Shown here in pieces: positions 47,069 to 55,948 of a stretch of DNA of 64,000 bases. Made by a program: the position numbers and the translations under genes. The notes under the pieces were generated by a model that saw only the letters and a list, made by a program, of their open reading frames with translations, was not told the DNA's origin and did no database searches. Position 1 is the first letter of the stretch; each line of letters opens with the position of its first letter. Where the stretch lies: positions 20,217 to 84,216 of the forward strand of contig JAQBPO010000089.1 in NCBI GenBank assembly GCA_028287465.1. The letters run 5' to 3'. Source of the DNA: Fibrobacterota bacterium (GTDB lineage Bacteria; Fibrobacterota; Fibrobacteria; UBA11236).

Positions 47069-47193
47069 CAGGATATGACTTTTTCAGAAATTCTTATAAA
47101 AAACCTTTACAAATTTGATTGAATAGAGCAACGACCCGCTGGAACGGCTATTGCTTAGGAATTGACCGAACCCAACCCAACAAGGACAGGTAA

Positions 47194-48006
47194 ATGACCT
47201 TTGACACCACCGATGAGACCCTCAAGCGCTACCTCGAGGATATCCGGAAGACCAGCCCCATCGACCGCAAGGATGAACACCTGTTGTTCAAGCTTTGCCG
47301 CGAGGGAAATCGCGCCGCGCGCGAAAAGCTGGTAAGTGCCAATATGCGCTTCGTCCTGAAAGTGGCCCTCCAGTACCGCGGTTGCCCGATTCCCCTTCCT
47401 GACCTGGTCAGCGAAGGCGCCATGGGCCTTATCCGCGCGATCGAGAGCTTCGACCATTCCCGCGGCCTCAAATTCATTTCCTACGCCGTTTGGTGGATCA
47501 AGGCCTATATCACCCGCGCCATCAACGAGCAGGGCTCGCTCATCCGTTTGCCGGCCAACCAGCATCTCCGGGTACGCAAGGCCTTGAAGGAAAAGTCCAA
47601 GGGCAAGGAGCTCAGCGACGATATCCGCGAGTTGATCCAGCTGGGCGAAGCCGGAATTTCCTTCGACGCGCCCCTGAAGACCGACACCAAGACCACCTAT
47701 CAGGAGGTCCTGCCGGACGACAAGGCCGTGAATCCCGAAGCCGAAGCGGAAATCCAGTCCGTGGAGCTCTTGGCCAAGGATCTGCTGTCCGAGCTCCCCG
47801 AGCGCGAAGCCCAGGTCATCAAAGGCCTGTTCGGCATCAACCACGAGGCGCCCCAGACCCTCCGCGAGGTCGGCGAAACCCTGAACATCTCCCACGAACG
47901 CGTTCGTCAGCTCCGCGACCAGGCCCTGCGCCGCATCCGGAAGAACAAGAACAAGGAAGTGCTCCGCGAGAAGTATGAGGGTTATCTGCAGGCTTTGGCC
48001 AGCTAA
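47194..48006 (+). CDS. RpoD/SigA-type sigma-70 factor, short form
   Basis: A 270-residue sigma factor without region 1.1. It has region 1.2 (LKRYLEDIRKTSPIDRKDEH), region 2 (AREKLVSANMRFVLKVALQY, DLVSEGAMGLIRAIESFD, the 2.3-2.4 core FISYAVWWIKAYITRAINEQ), a region 3 with GISFDAPL, and region 4 (PQTLREVGETLNISHERVRQ). The length and layout match the short RpoD-like sigma factors of Bacteroidota and relatives. It may be the main or a secondary sigma; the window does not decide. Region 2.4 looks like that of primary sigmas, so it should read -10 boxes near TATAAT. Upstream is an AT-rich operator region. Confidence 0.92.
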   Translation: MTFDTTDETLKRYLEDIRKTSPIDRKDEHLLFKLCREGNRAAREKLVSANMRFVLKVALQYRGCPIPLPDLVSEGAMGLIRAIESFDHSRGLKFISYAVWWIKAYITRAINEQGSLIRLPANQHLRVRKALKEKSKGKELSDDIRELIQLGEAGISFDAPLKTDTKTTYQEVLPDDKAVNPEAEAEIQSVELLAKDLLSELPEREAQVIKGLFGINHEAPQTLREVGETLNISHERVRQLRDQALRRIRKNKNKEVLREKYEGYLQALAS

Positions 48007-48047
48007 GACGACCGGTCCGATTCAGGACCGTCCCTTACGATTCTGAT

Positions 48048-48076
48048 AGCCCGGGTTCTCCCGGGCTTTTTCTTTT
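48048..48076 (+). terminator. Terminator of the sigma-factor gene
   Basis: AGCCCGGG/CCCGGGCT stem with a TTCT loop and a TTTTTCTTTT tail, about 42 bases after the stop. A smaller hairpin (CGGTCC/GGACCG) precedes it. Confidence 0.9.
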
Positions 48077-48103
48077 CCCCCGCGCCGAAGCTGCCGGAAC
48101 GGA

Positions 48104-49075
48104 TCAGTCGAACGGAATAAGGGCCCTGGTCGTGCGGCCGTCCGGATCCCAACCCGGCTTCCCTCCCCCGCCCGGCTCCGCGCGCAGGCGATGCCCGTCC
48201 CATCGCAAGACCGGGATATCCATCCGCTCCGGCATGGGCTTGGCCAGCCTGACCGCGGACACGCCCGGATTGGCGGCCCAGGGAATCGCGTTGGCGAGGA
48301 ATTTACGGATGTTCGCGTTCGAGAACGCCTCGGGCTCATGGCCCAGGCAGGTATAGATCATCGGACCGTATTTGTTGCTCGACCACATTACGGGATGGTC
48401 GCCGGGCATATTCGATCCGCCCGGCGCGTACGAAGACTCGTCCACCGTGGCCAGGATGGTGATGTCGGCGCGGCCGCGCGGGCTCTTGGTCCAGGAATAC
48501 CATTCTTCATGGATGCTGAAGGAAGAGGGAATGCCGGCGAGGACGGGATGGGCGGCAGCCTCCACCTTGACCGTGCCGTTCTGCCGCGTAGCTGGATGGC
48601 CCTTGAAGGTCAAGCCTCCCAGCCAATCCTGATACCAGGTCCACTCCGGATTGGAAATGCCCGTCAGGCCGGAGACATGGAAACCTATCCAGCCTTTGCC
48701 CGACTGGACGAATTTCTCGATCGAGGCCTGGATGGGCCGGGGCCAATCGAGTGGGGCGGCCATGGTCCACACCATCACTTGATAAGGCGCCAGGAATTCG
48801 TCCGTAAGCCTGGTATGGTCCAGGCAGATGTCCACGGTGTAATTCTGCCCGGCCGCGATCTCCTGCACGGCCTTGTTTCCGGCCGCGCCGGTGGCGGGAT
48901 GGTTGGGGTCGGGAAGCCCCAGGACCAGAACCTTGAACCTGGCCGGGGTTTGGGCGCGGAGCGGCGAGGCTGCGATGAACGCCGCGAATACGAAAAGCGC
49001 CGCGCGGAACCCGCGCGGCGAAAGCCGGAGCCGATTGTGGAAGGGATTGGAACGGACGGTCCTCGGGGCGAACAT
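48104..49075 (-). CDS. Secreted ThuA-family protein
   Basis: A 323-residue protein; the ATG at 49075 has AGGGAG five bases upstream. A signal peptide (AALFVFAAFIAASPLRAQ) is followed by the ThuA glutamine-amidotransferase-like fold: FKVLVLGLPDPNH, YQVMVWTMAAPLDW, GKGWIGFHVSGLTG, WYQDWLGGLTFKGHP and GPMIYTCLGHEPEAF. ThuA was found in trehalose and palatinose use with the oxidoreductase ThuB through 3-keto intermediates. Its presence with DUF1080 and Gfo/Idh/MocA genes fits a 3-keto-sugar pathway. The signal peptide places this copy outside the cytoplasm. Confidence 0.88.
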   Translation of the reverse strand: MFAPRTVRSNPFHNRLRLSPRGFRAALFVFAAFIAASPLRAQTPARFKVLVLGLPDPNHPATGAAGNKAVQEIAAGQNYTVDICLDHTRLTDEFLAPYQVMVWTMAAPLDWPRPIQASIEKFVQSGKGWIGFHVSGLTGISNPEWTWYQDWLGGLTFKGHPATRQNGTVKVEAAAHPVLAGIPSSFSIHEEWYSWTKSPRGRADITILATVDESSYAPGGSNMPGDHPVMWSSNKYGPMIYTCLGHEPEAFSNANIRKFLANAIPWAANPGVSAVRLAKPMPERMDIPVLRWDGHRLRAEPGGGGKPGWDPDGRTTRALIPFD

Positions 49076-49174
49076 GGAAACTCCCTGCGATGTTCCCCCC
49101 TGTCCGTACAATACCCCGGCCGGCGCCGAAGCGGTTAAGGAATCCCGGGATACGGGCGCTTTTTGGGAACTCCG

Positions 49175-50677
49175 TTAGAGTCCTATGCCGTACAGGGCTC
49201 CATATTTTTCCTTGAGGTAACCCAGGAAGGGAGCCGCCGAGGTCTTGCTCCCGGTGACCTTTTCCATCAAGGTATCGCCGTCGTAACAACGGCCGGATTG
49301 ATGGACCTCCGCATTGAGCCAAGCCTTGAGCGCGCCGAAGCTGCCGGAACGGATGTCCGACTTGAGGGAAGGCATCGCCCTCTGGGCCGCATCGAACAAC
49401 TGCGCCGCGCGCAGGTTACCCAAGGTATAGGTGGGGAAGTAGCCGAGCAGACCGCAGCTCCAATGGACGTCCTGCATGTATCCCATCGAGGGCTTTTCCG
49501 GCGCCACGCCCAGGTTGCGGCGCATGCCCTCGTTCCAAGCGGCCTCGAGGCCGGCGGGCTCCAGCTCCCCGCCGAAGAGCGCGGTTTCCAGTTCGAAGCG
49601 CAGGACGATATGCAGGTTGTAGGTCACTTCGTCCGCTTCCACGCGGATGAGCGAGGGCTGCACTCGGTTTATCGCCTTGAGGAACGCGCCCAGGTCCACC
49701 TCGCCCAGCTGCTTCGGGAACATGCCTTGCAAGGACGGGTAGTAACAGGACCAGAAATCCCGCGACCGTCCCACCTGGTTCTCCCAGAGGCGGGACTGGG
49801 ATTCGTGCACGCCTAGGGAAACCGCCTCCGCCATGGGCGTCCCGAACCAGCGGGGTTGGAACCCCTGTTCGTAGATGCCGTGCCCGCCCTCGTGCAGGGT
49901 GCTGAACAGGGCGGACATCAGATCGGTTTCGCTGTAGCGCGTGGTCAAACGGACATCCTCCGGATGCAGGCCTTCCGTGAACGGATGCGCGGACTCGTCC
50001 AGGCGCCCGGCCTCGAGATCGAATCCCATCGCCTTCAGTATCTTCATGTTGAAGAGCCGCTGGTCGGCCACGGGGAAGGATTTCCCGTCGAGGGGCGAGG
50101 CGGCCTTTCCCTGGGCGTCCATGAGCTTGCCCAGCAGGGGCACCAGTTCGGCCTTCAGATCGTTCAACAGCTTGCGGAGATAGGACGTGCGCGCGCCCGG
50201 TTCGTAATTGTCGAGCAAGGCATCATAGGGCGTCTCGGCGTAACCGAGGCATTCCGCCTCGCGGCGGCGCAGGGAAACCACCTTGGCGAGCCAGGGGTTG
50301 AACGCTGCGGTATCGTTCTTGGGCCGGGCCTCGGCCCAGACGCGTTGGGACAGGGAGACGGTCTCGGCGATTTCCGCGGCCAAGGCCTCCGGAACCTTCA
50401 CGGCCTTGTCGCGATCGCGCCGCATTTCGCGCACCACCACCCGCTCTTCCTCCGAAAGCCCTTCTCCGGAAGCGCAAGCCTCGAGGGCTTCCAGCAACCG
50501 CGGTTCGGAAAAGCGCTGGTGCATCACCCTGGACAGGGATGCCATCGATCGGGCCCGGCCCTCCCCGCCCTTGGCGGGCATCATGGTTTCCTGGTCCCAG
50601 GAAAGCACGCCCACGGCGGATCGCAAGGCATAAAGGTCACGGCTGAATTCCAACAGGGATTGGTAGGATTTGTTCAT
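49175..50677 (-). CDS. M32 family metallocarboxypeptidase
   Basis: A 500-residue zinc carboxypeptidase of normal family length (about 500). The zinc motif is [11 protein letters not shown] and the family signature [17 protein letters not shown] follows. [15 protein letters not shown] near the start and the C-terminal [20 protein letters not shown] are also typical. It removes C-terminal residues with broad specificity and lacks a signal peptide, so it recycles peptides in the cytoplasm. A weak GAGG lies before the ATG. No neighbouring gene is functionally linked. Confidence 0.94.
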   Translation of the reverse strand: MNKSYQSLLEFSRDLYALRSAVGVLSWDQETMMPAKGGEGRARSMASLSRVMHQRFSEPRLLEALEACASGEGLSEEERVVVREMRRDRDKAVKVPEALAAEIAETVSLSQRVWAEARPKNDTAAFNPWLAKVVSLRRREAECLGYAETPYDALLDNYEPGARTSYLRKLLNDLKAELVPLLGKLMDAQGKAASPLDGKSFPVADQRLFNMKILKAMGFDLEAGRLDESAHPFTEGLHPEDVRLTTRYSETDLMSALFSTLHEGGHGIYEQGFQPRWFGTPMAEAVSLGVHESQSRLWENQVGRSRDFWSCYYPSLQGMFPKQLGEVDLGAFLKAINRVQPSLIRVEADEVTYNLHIVLRFELETALFGGELEPAGLEAAWNEGMRRNLGVAPEKPSMGYMQDVHWSCGLLGYFPTYTLGNLRAAQLFDAAQRAMPSLKSDIRSGSFGALKAWLNAEVHQSGRCYDGDTLMEKVTGSKTSAAPFLGYLKEKYGALYGIGL

Positions 50678-50726
50678 TCGGAAACCTCGAAGGGGATTCC
50701 GTAAAAGATACCTTTGTCCGGCCCCG

Positions 50727-51116
50727 TCATGCCAGCATGGCGCCGATCAGGCTCACCAGATCGCCGGGACGGAAGGGTTTTTCGATGCGCCCCACCCGGC
50801 AATCGTCCTGGCCCGGCACCAGGATTCCGCCGGCGGACGCGCCTCCCACCATGAACAGGAAAGGGGGGACCGGGAAACGGGCCCGCCAGCGCGCATGGAA
50901 AAGGTACCCGTCGAAGCGGTCCGGTTCACGGCCCAGGTTGGCGTCGCTCAATACCAGGTCCGCCCAGGACCATCCCATGGTCCGTACCAGGGCTTCCCCC
51001 TCCAGCAAGGTCCCGGCCGTCAACACCCGATACCCGCGCCTGGACAGGGTCAGGGCAAGCATCCCCCGCAATATGGGCTCGTCCTCCAAAAGGAGTATAT
51101 GGCGGGACTTTTCCAT
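50727..51116 (-). CDS. Stand-alone response-regulator receiver protein, non-canonical
   Basis: A 129-residue single receiver domain with no output domain. GGAGG lies before the ATG at 51116. The acidic pair is LLLEDEP, the phospho-acceptor Asp is in LVLSDANLG, and the conserved Lys is in RIEKPF. The beta-4 end reads FLFMVGGAS where most receivers have a Thr or Ser followed by Ala, so the switch residue seems to be missing. A histidine kinase is not adjacent. It is divergent from aguB. Probable phosphorylation-dependent connector like CheY or Spo0F. Confidence 0.8.
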   Translation of the reverse strand: MEKSRHILLLEDEPILRGMLALTLSRRGYRVLTAGTLLEGEALVRTMGWSWADLVLSDANLGREPDRFDGYLFHARWRARFPVPPFLFMVGGASAGGILVPGQDDCRVGRIEKPFRPGDLVSLIGAMLA

Positions 51117-51382
51117 GGCCCCTCCCCCGCGATACGACCCTGGGTTGTCGTTCGCCAGGTCCGAAACGACCATCGGTTCGTGGGAGGCGCCAAGGGACTT
51201 ATCTATCGCAAAGTCGTTCGAAAGCGGGTAACGCATGGTTTTCCAAGGATAGTTGCCCGGCCCGGATTGGAATGTGATGGCGGACAAGGACGGCAAAGGC
51301 ATTGCCGCCGGCCCGTCCCGGAGGCCTCGATCCCGCCGAAGTTTATATTTTCTCCTTGTCGTCAAAGATGGGATATGAAGAC

Positions 51383-52270
51383 ATGAAGGGTTTCAAGCTC
51401 GCGCTCATCCAGACCAAGGGCAACTGCATCGATCCCGATCGGTTCCCCAAGCTGCAGGAACGCATCGTTCAAGCCTCCGCGCAAGGCGCCCAGGTGGTAG
51501 TCCTGCCCGAGCTCGTTTTCGACGATTATTTCTGCATCGAAGAGGACCAACGCCATTTCGATCTGGCCATGGGCCTGGATCATCCCGCCCTGGAAACCCT
51601 GTCCGCCTTGGCGCGCGAGCGCAAGATCGTGCTGGTGGTCCCCTTTTTCGAGAAACGCGCGCCGGGCCTCTACCACAATTCCGCCATCGTCTTCGACGCC
51701 GACGGCAGCCGCGCCGGATTGTACCGCAAGATGCATATCCCGGACGATCCCGGATTCTACGAGAAATACTATTTCACCCCCGGCGACCTGGGTTTCCAGG
51801 CGTTCCAGACCGCCTATGGCCGCATCGGCGTCCTCATCTGCTGGGATCAATGGTTCCCGGAAGGCGCGCGCCTCACCGCCATGCAGGGCTGCGACCTCAT
51901 GGTCTATCCCACCGCCATCGGCTACGATGATCGTGAAACCGCGGGGCTCAATCCCCAGGAAGCAAAGCATCTCAACGCCAAATGGCTCGACGCCTGGATC
52001 ACCATGCAGCGCAGCCATGCCATCGCAAACGGCGTGTACGTGGCCGCCGTGAACAGGGTGGGCCAGGAAGGCCATCTCCGTTTCTGGGGGAACACCTTCA
52101 TCTGCGATCCGGGCGGACAGGTACTCGATCGCCTGGACGATTCCCGCGAAGGCCTGCTCATCCGGGACGTCGATACCGGCGAGGTCGAGAACCATCGCCG
52201 GGTCTGGCCCTTCTTGCGGGACCGTCGCATCGACGCCTATTCGGACATCCAGAAGCGCTTCGCCCGGTGA
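51383..52270 (+). CDS. aguB: N-carbamoylputrescine amidase
   Basis: A 295-residue nitrilase-superfamily enzyme that hydrolyses N-carbamoylputrescine to putrescine, CO2 and ammonia. The Glu-Lys-Cys triad is in VVLPELVFDD, YRKMHIPDDPGFYEKYYFTP and VLICWDQWFPEGAR. The substrate loop KHLNAKWLDAWITMQRSHAI fits this subfamily. The ATG at 51383 or one 15 bases upstream could be the start. The agmatine deiminase gene follows after 67 bases, so both steps from agmatine to putrescine are encoded together. Confidence 0.94.
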   Translation: MKGFKLALIQTKGNCIDPDRFPKLQERIVQASAQGAQVVVLPELVFDDYFCIEEDQRHFDLAMGLDHPALETLSALARERKIVLVVPFFEKRAPGLYHNSAIVFDADGSRAGLYRKMHIPDDPGFYEKYYFTPGDLGFQAFQTAYGRIGVLICWDQWFPEGARLTAMQGCDLMVYPTAIGYDDRETAGLNPQEAKHLNAKWLDAWITMQRSHAIANGVYVAAVNRVGQEGHLRFWGNTFICDPGGQVLDRLDDSREGLLIRDVDTGEVENHRRVWPFLRDRRIDAYSDIQKRFAR

Positions 52271-52337
52271 TCCGCCGGCAGCGCGCCCCCTTTCCGCATC
52301 CCATCGACAACCCGCCACTCCGACAGGTGCCAAGCCC

Positions 52338-53390
52338 ATGCAGAATCCCTTCGAACCGACCCACAAGAACCTGATCCTCCCCGCGGAATGGGAAAAGCAG
52401 AAGGCCATCTGGTACACTTGGCCGCAGAACGCGGATACGTGGACCCCGGTCTGGGAGGACGCCAAGGCCGCCTATCGGGAAATCATACGGGCCTCCCTGC
52501 GTTTCCAGGACGTGAACCTGCTGGTCAACGACGGAGCCTTGCGCGACAGGCTCCGGCGCGACTTCGAGGCCGTCGCCGAAGCGGCGCCCTTCCGGTTGGA
52601 GATCCTGGAGTGCCCGACCAACGATAGCTGGATCCGGGATTACGGGGCCCTTACCGTGCGCGCGGGAAGCGGCGAACTGATCACCCTGGACTTCACCTTC
52701 AATTCCTGGGGCGGCAAATATCCCCCGTGGGACAAGGACGATGCGGTGCCCCACTTCATGGCGGACGTGCGCGGCAAGAAGGCCGTAAGCGTGGATTTCG
52801 TCCTGGAAGGCGGTTCCATCGACGTGAACGGGACCGGCACCCTCCTCACCACCACCCAATGCCTGTTGAACAAGAACCGCAATCCGACCTTGGACCGCGA
52901 TCGCATCGAACAGGTGATGCACAACTGGCTCGGCATCGACCGGACCGTCTGGCTGGAAGACGGCATCAACGGGGACGATACGGACGGACACGTGGACGAT
53001 CTGGCTCGCTTCTCCGACGCAAGAACCGTGCTCTGCGCCATCGAAACGGATTCCCGGGACGAGAACTACCTCCCCCTGAAGCGCAATATGGAAGCGCTCA
53101 ACCGCTATAGCCGCAATGCGGATCTGGAAGTGGTGGAAGTGCCCATGCCGGCCCGCCTGGTGAAAGCGGGCCTGCGCGTGCCCGCCACCTATCTCAACTT
53201 CCTCATCCTGAACGGCGCCGTGCTCGTGCCCGTGTTCCAGGACAAGCGCGACGAGAAGACACTGCAGATGTTCGAGGAACGGTTCCGCGATCGGCGCATC
53301 GTCCCCATCGATTGCCGCAGCCTCGTATTCGGCCAGGGCGCCATCCATTGCAGCAGCATGCAGGAACCCTCCGGGCCGGAAGGCGCCTAG
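52338..53390 (+). CDS. aguA: Agmatine deiminase
   Basis: A 350-residue guanidine-modifying enzyme converting agmatine to N-carbamoylputrescine and ammonia. Motifs include WYTWPQNADTW, NDSWIRDYGA, LEGGSIDVNGTGTLL, DGINGDDTDGHVDD and the catalytic Cys in FGQGAIHCSSMQEP. It sits between aguB and a CPBP protease gene whose TTG start is two bases after its stop. With aguB it provides putrescine for polyamine synthesis; the arginine decarboxylase is not in the window. Confidence 0.95.
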   Translation: MQNPFEPTHKNLILPAEWEKQKAIWYTWPQNADTWTPVWEDAKAAYREIIRASLRFQDVNLLVNDGALRDRLRRDFEAVAEAAPFRLEILECPTNDSWIRDYGALTVRAGSGELITLDFTFNSWGGKYPPWDKDDAVPHFMADVRGKKAVSVDFVLEGGSIDVNGTGTLLTTTQCLLNKNRNPTLDRDRIEQVMHNWLGIDRTVWLEDGINGDDTDGHVDDLARFSDARTVLCAIETDSRDENYLPLKRNMEALNRYSRNADLEVVEVPMPARLVKAGLRVPATYLNFLILNGAVLVPVFQDKRDEKTLQMFEERFRDRRIVPIDCRSLVFGQGAIHCSSMQEPSGPEGA

Positions 53391-53392
53391 AT

Positions 53393-54145
53393 TTGGCCGG
53401 CGACGGACCCGTCGGATACGGCCTTCTATCACGCGACCGGACCTTCGCCGATCTCCTGCCCGCCTACCTCCTGCCTTACGCCGCCTATGTGGGGCTCGGC
53501 GCCCTGACCGGGGCGATCGGTCCTGACGCCGTCGTCCTCGCGCGCTTCGTCGCGGTCGCCTGGCTGCTCTGGCATTTCCGCGCGCGGTATCGCTTCGGCC
53601 CGCCACTCACCTTGCGCCCGGTCCTGATCGCCATCGCCGCATCCGCCGGGGCCCTGGCCCTGTGGATCCTGGCTTACCGTTTTTCCCTGGCCCTGCCCTG
53701 GTGGCGGGGGCATCTCGCGGGCGCCGAAGCCGCGGAGCCTTCCGCCTTTTACTGGATCGGCCGCACCGTGAATTCCGCTCTACTGGTTCCCGTCTTCGAA
53801 GAGGGCTTCTGCCGCGCCTGGCTGGGCGAACTCCTGTTCGGTCTCGGGATGCGCTCCGGCCCGGGCGGATTCCCGGCCAGGCTGGGCGAGCGCATGGACT
53901 CCCACCCCGTTCCGCTCTCCTCCCCTCCCCTGTCCGCTATCTCCGTCCTCGGCTGCACCGTGCTGTTCTCCCTGGGACATGCTCCTTCCGCCTGGATCGC
54001 GGCCGCGCTTTATTTCCTGTTCACGTCCTGGATCTACGCCATGACGGGATCGTTCCGGGTTTGCCTTGTGGTGCATGGTCTGGTCAATCTCGCGATTGCC
54101 GGGCTGGCGTATGGAATGCCTGGGATGCGGTTCCTCTGGTTCTAG
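53393..54145 (+). CDS. CPBP intramembrane protease, exosortase-associated CAAX type
   Basis: A 250-residue multi-pass membrane protein starting with TTG; GGAAGG lies nine bases upstream, inside the end of aguA. Hydrophobic segments lie at about 15-45, 65-90, 130-145 and 185-245. The abortive-infection/CPBP metal motifs are VPVFEEGFCRAWL (EExxxR), TVLFSLGHAPS and VHGLVNLAIA. The N-terminal part (FADLLPAYLLPYAAYVGLGA, then WLLWHFRARYRFG) resembles TIGR03008 proteins found with exosortase/EPS genes. It is convergent with the PrsR-type regulator and may belong to that locus, though it is transcribed after aguA. Confidence 0.78.
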   Translation: MAGDGPVGYGLLSRDRTFADLLPAYLLPYAAYVGLGALTGAIGPDAVVLARFVAVAWLLWHFRARYRFGPPLTLRPVLIAIAASAGALALWILAYRFSLALPWWRGHLAGAEAAEPSAFYWIGRTVNSALLVPVFEEGFCRAWLGELLFGLGMRSGPGGFPARLGERMDSHPVPLSSPPLSAISVLGCTVLFSLGHAPSAWIAAALYFLFTSWIYAMTGSFRVCLVVHGLVNLAIAGLAYGMPGMRFLWF

Positions 54146-54206
54146 ACGCGATGCCGGGCCTGCGCGGCATCGCTTTCTCGTGGCGGCTTGAGCGCGGTCG
54201 ATAATA

Positions 54207-54238
54207 AAAAGGCCTCCGCTTTTGTGCGGAGGCCTTTT
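54207..54238. terminator. Bidirectional terminator between convergent genes
   Basis: A 13-base perfect stem (AAAAGGCCTCCGC and its complement) with a six-base loop. The A/T ends give a short T-run on each strand, serving the CPBP gene on plus and the PrsR-type gene on minus. Confidence 0.85.
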
Positions 54239-54267
54239 ATCAGAACGGTTTGCCGGACCTTCGAAGG

Positions 54268-55638
54268 TCAGACTTTAGCTTCGGTCCGGATATAGATGCC
54301 GGTCTTGCGCATCATATCGTAAAAGGTGGGACGGGTAACGCCGACGGTACGGGCGGCCAGGGACACGTTCCCGTTGGACCGGTGCAAGGCGTTCAGGAGC
54401 AGGTTCTTTTCGAAGGCCTTCCGGGCTTCGCGATAGCTCATGTTACCGCCGATGGAGTCGCCGAGCTGGAGGTCCTCTTCCTCGATGATCTGCCCCTTGC
54501 AGGTGATCGAGGCCCGATTCAGGCGATTCTCCAGTTCCCGTACGTTTCCAGGCCAACCGTATGAGAGTACCGCCTTCTCGGCCCGGGAGGACATGCGCAA
54601 GCGGGGTTGCCCGAAGCGTTGGCGATTGCGGTCCAGGATGCCGGCGGCCAGCACCAGGGCGTCCCGCCCGCGTTCGCGCAGGGGCGGCAGCTTGATCTCG
54701 AACTCGCTCAAGCGGTAGTACAGGTCGGTGCGCATGGCGGCGTCTTCGCCGCTTCCGGACAAGGTGGACTTGTTCGTCGCCGCGATGATGCGGACGTCCA
54801 GCGCGCGGGCACGGGTGTCCCCGACCCTCTGGAGCCGCTGATCCTGGAGGAAACGCAGAAGCTTGACCTGAAGGGTATGGGGCATGTCCCCGATCTCGTC
54901 CAGGAAAAGGGTCCCCTTATGGGCCGATTCAATCAGACCCATCTTATCGGCATCGGCACCCGTAAAGGCTCCCTTGACATACCCAAAAAGCTCTGACTCC
55001 AGGAGATTCTCCGGAATCGCACCGCAATTGATGGGCACGAAGGCGGCATTCCGTCTGCGGCTATGCTTGTGGATGGCGCGGGCGCACAATTCCTTGCCGG
55101 TACCGCTTTCTCCCGTAATCAGGACGCTCACGTCCGTATCCGAAAGGCGACGCAGGACGGAAAAGATGCTTTTCATCGCCTCGCTTTCGCCGATCATGGG
55201 CCAATCGGGGTCGACGGGGATCCAGGATGGGGCATCATCATCCTCGCTTTCCAGGGCCCGAAGCCGCTTGGCGCGCTCCAGAACGCTCTTCAAGCTGTCC
55301 ATGTCGAGTGGTTTCGAAAGGTAATCGAAGGCGCCCCTACGGATGGCCTCCTTGGCGACGGCGCCATCCCGGTTTGCCGTAACGGCGATGATCTTCGCCG
55401 TCCGATCAGCGGCCAAAACCGCATCTATGATGTCCAATCCACGGTCGGAACGGCCTTCCAGGCCCATATCCAGGCATATGAGGGGCGAACGGTCCGAGTC
55501 CAGGCAGGCCAAGGTGGAATCGAGCGAATCGGCCTCCAGAACCTGGAAATCCTCGCCCAATGCCCATTTCATCTGCTCGCGCAGCCCGGCATCGTCCTCG
55601 ACGAGAATCAACTTGGTCATGGTAATGGTATCCTGCAT
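54268..55638 (-). CDS. PrsR-type sigma-54-dependent response regulator
   Basis: A 456-residue NtrC-class activator. The receiver domain (about 8-125) has LVEDDAG, phospho-Asp in LICLDMGLEG, the switch Thr in AVTANRDG and Lys in YLSKPL. The AAA+ domain has Walker A GESGTGKELCARA, the sigma-54 contact loop GAFTGA, Walker B GTLFLDEIGD and PGNVRELENRL. A Fis-type HTH ends the protein (GNVSLAARTVGVTRPTFYDM). The ICLDMGLEG region and layout fit the PEP-CTERM-box regulator family TIGR02915. GGGGGAG precedes the ATG. It is divergent from the polysaccharide fusion gene, its most likely target. No sensor kinase lies beside it. Confidence 0.88.
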   Translation of the reverse strand: MQDTITMTKLILVEDDAGLREQMKWALGEDFQVLEADSLDSTLACLDSDRSPLICLDMGLEGRSDRGLDIIDAVLAADRTAKIIAVTANRDGAVAKEAIRRGAFDYLSKPLDMDSLKSVLERAKRLRALESEDDDAPSWIPVDPDWPMIGESEAMKSIFSVLRRLSDTDVSVLITGESGTGKELCARAIHKHSRRRNAAFVPINCGAIPENLLESELFGYVKGAFTGADADKMGLIESAHKGTLFLDEIGDMPHTLQVKLLRFLQDQRLQRVGDTRARALDVRIIAATNKSTLSGSGEDAAMRTDLYYRLSEFEIKLPPLRERGRDALVLAAGILDRNRQRFGQPRLRMSSRAEKAVLSYGWPGNVRELENRLNRASITCKGQIIEEEDLQLGDSIGGNMSYREARKAFEKNLLLNALHRSNGNVSLAARTVGVTRPTFYDMMRKTGIYIRTEAKV

Positions 55639-55948
55639 GATACTCCCCCTGCTATATAGTAGCGCCTCCGCCCCCCGGACCTCGATTGAGGGCCTGGGGG
55701 CATGGCGGAAGGTGTCGCACGGTCGACACTCTTTCCGTTAAGATAAATTTCCACAAGGCGGAAACCTGACTCTCTTTCCCCCCGATCTGCGCTGATAATT
55801 CGCTACCTCCCGGGTCTACCGGAATCTTTATTTATCACTACGCACCCATCCCGCTCCGAGGAACCGCGTCCAAAGGGCAGGCGCCGAACGAGTCGGCCGG
55901 ACAAGTAACTGGGGGTGGGGCGAAAATGAAATTCGGGAGAAGTCCACA
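55639..55948. other. Divergent regulatory region between PrsR-type gene and the fusion gene
   Basis: 310 bases, no gene. It contains an 18-base inverted repeat at 55712-55729, AT-rich patches near 55740-55755 and 55825-55840, and a TATATAG on the minus strand close to the regulator start. I found no sigma-54 -24/-12 element with exact spacing; TGGC...GCA near the repeat has 11 rather than 10 bases between GG and GC. Confidence 0.55.
55712..55729. promoter_or_regulatory. Inverted repeat GTGTCG-N6-CGACAC, candidate activator site
   Basis: Two perfect six-base arms separated by CACGGT, about 220 bases before the fusion gene and 75 before the PrsR-type start. An upstream dimer site at such a distance is typical of NtrC-class activators. 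The link to this regulator is inferred from position. Confidence 0.5.

Larger units (their letters stand above)
46829..47193. other. AT-rich divergent regulatory region between fliD and the sigma factor
   Basis: 365 bases with no gene. From about 46920 to 47135 base composition shifts sharply to AT, unlike the GC-rich surroundings. It holds a 15-base palindrome at 46930-46944, a further half-site at 47035-47041, and TGACGTA (47046-47052) inverted as TACGTCA (47062-47068). AGGACAGG is the ribosome site of the sigma gene. Confidence 0.7.

Noticed and set aside
55700..55720. Sigma-54 promoter TGGC...GCA ahead of the fusion gene
   Set aside because: The GG to GC spacing is 11 rather than 10 bases and it overlaps the palindrome, so I did not call it.
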